The notes beneath the pieces were generated by a model, which saw only the letters and a list, made by a program, of their open reading frames with translations, did not search any database and was not told the origin of the DNA. Positions 5,437-5,489 of a stretch of DNA of 5,489 nucleotides are shown here, one piece after another. The position numbers and the translations under genes are program-made. How positions within the stretch are numbered: position 1 is the first letter of the stretch; each line of letters starts with the position of its first letter. Source of the stretch: Deltaproteobacteria bacterium (GTDB lineage: Bacteria > Desulfobacterota > GWC2-55-46 > S146-70 > JAUXIU01); contig JAUXIU010000083.1 of assembly GCA_030620895.1 (NCBI GenBank), positions 1 through 5,489 of the forward strand. Direction: 5' to 3'.

Positions 5437-5489
5437 CGTAACACGCAACCCGTAACCCGTAACCCGTAACTCGCAACCCGTAACTCGTA
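5437..5489. repeat. CGTAACC-type heptamer tandem array, running off the window
   Basis: Seven consecutive heptamers fit CGYAACN: CGTAACA, CGCAACC, CGTAACC, CGTAACC, CGTAACT, CGCAACC and CGTAACT, starting at 5437 with no gap, then CGTA at the edge. It abuts the nonamer array with one base between. The array probably continues past 5489, and whether an inverted half follows cannot be seen. Confidence 0.85.

Noticed and set aside
5334..5489. CRISPR array or telomere-like repeats
   Set aside because: Units of 7-9 nt are contiguous with no unique spacers, and nothing indicates a replicon end; they fit degenerate microsatellite-like arrays.

Overview
The window is a plus-strand stretch of bacterial chromosome with five protein genes. 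In order they are the 3' part of leuB (3-isopropylmalate dehydrogenase), prfB (peptide chain release factor 2, with its programmed +1 frameshift), and rnfC, rnfD and rnfG, the first three genes of an Rnf (ferredoxin:NAD+ oxidoreductase, ion-pumping) operon. The canonical order is rnfCDGEAB, so rnfE, rnfA and rnfB are expected just beyond the right edge. No tRNA, rRNA, CRISPR or transposase gene is visible, and no minus-strand ORF looks real.

The organism is probably an anaerobic or facultative bacterium that runs a ferredoxin/NAD economy. By eye the base composition is moderately AT-rich, with heavy use of ATA (Ile) and AGA/AGG (Arg). That usage, an Rnf complex and abundant short degenerate intergenic repeats suggest an environmental lineage such as Nitrospirota, Brocadia-type Planctomycetota or a deltaproteobacterial relative. 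The sequence alone does not settle this, and the guess is weak.

Layout: 1-864 leuB (about 70 N-terminal residues missing); 865-1101 a gap with an AT-rich hairpin, ATTGAC-type heptamers and an inverted array of CGTGATT-type heptamers; 1102-2194 prfB, made of 23 codons, a skipped base at CTT-TGA-C, then 340 codons; 2195-2410 a gap with an octamer array and a 102-bp palindromic inverted-repeat element; 2411-3745 rnfC; 3742-4743 rnfD; 4740-5324 rnfG; 5325-5489 noncoding, with a nonamer array folded as an inverted repeat followed by a CGTAACC-type heptamer array that runs off the end.

The three rnf genes are translationally coupled: rnfC/rnfD share ATGA and rnfD/rnfG share GTGA, which fixes the starts of rnfD and rnfG. 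In the complex, RnfC (Fe-S/FMN, NADH side) is peripheral, RnfD is a membrane flavoprotein subunit, and RnfG is a membrane-anchored subunit with covalent FMN. RnfG has the textbook TGAT flavinylation motif, whereas RnfD has AAAT at the equivalent site.

The least explained part is the noncoding DNA. Every gap carries degenerate short tandem repeats (periods 7, 8 or 9). Two of the arrays run forward and then as the reverse complement, so that they can fold back on themselves. They look like one organisational class built from different unit sequences.
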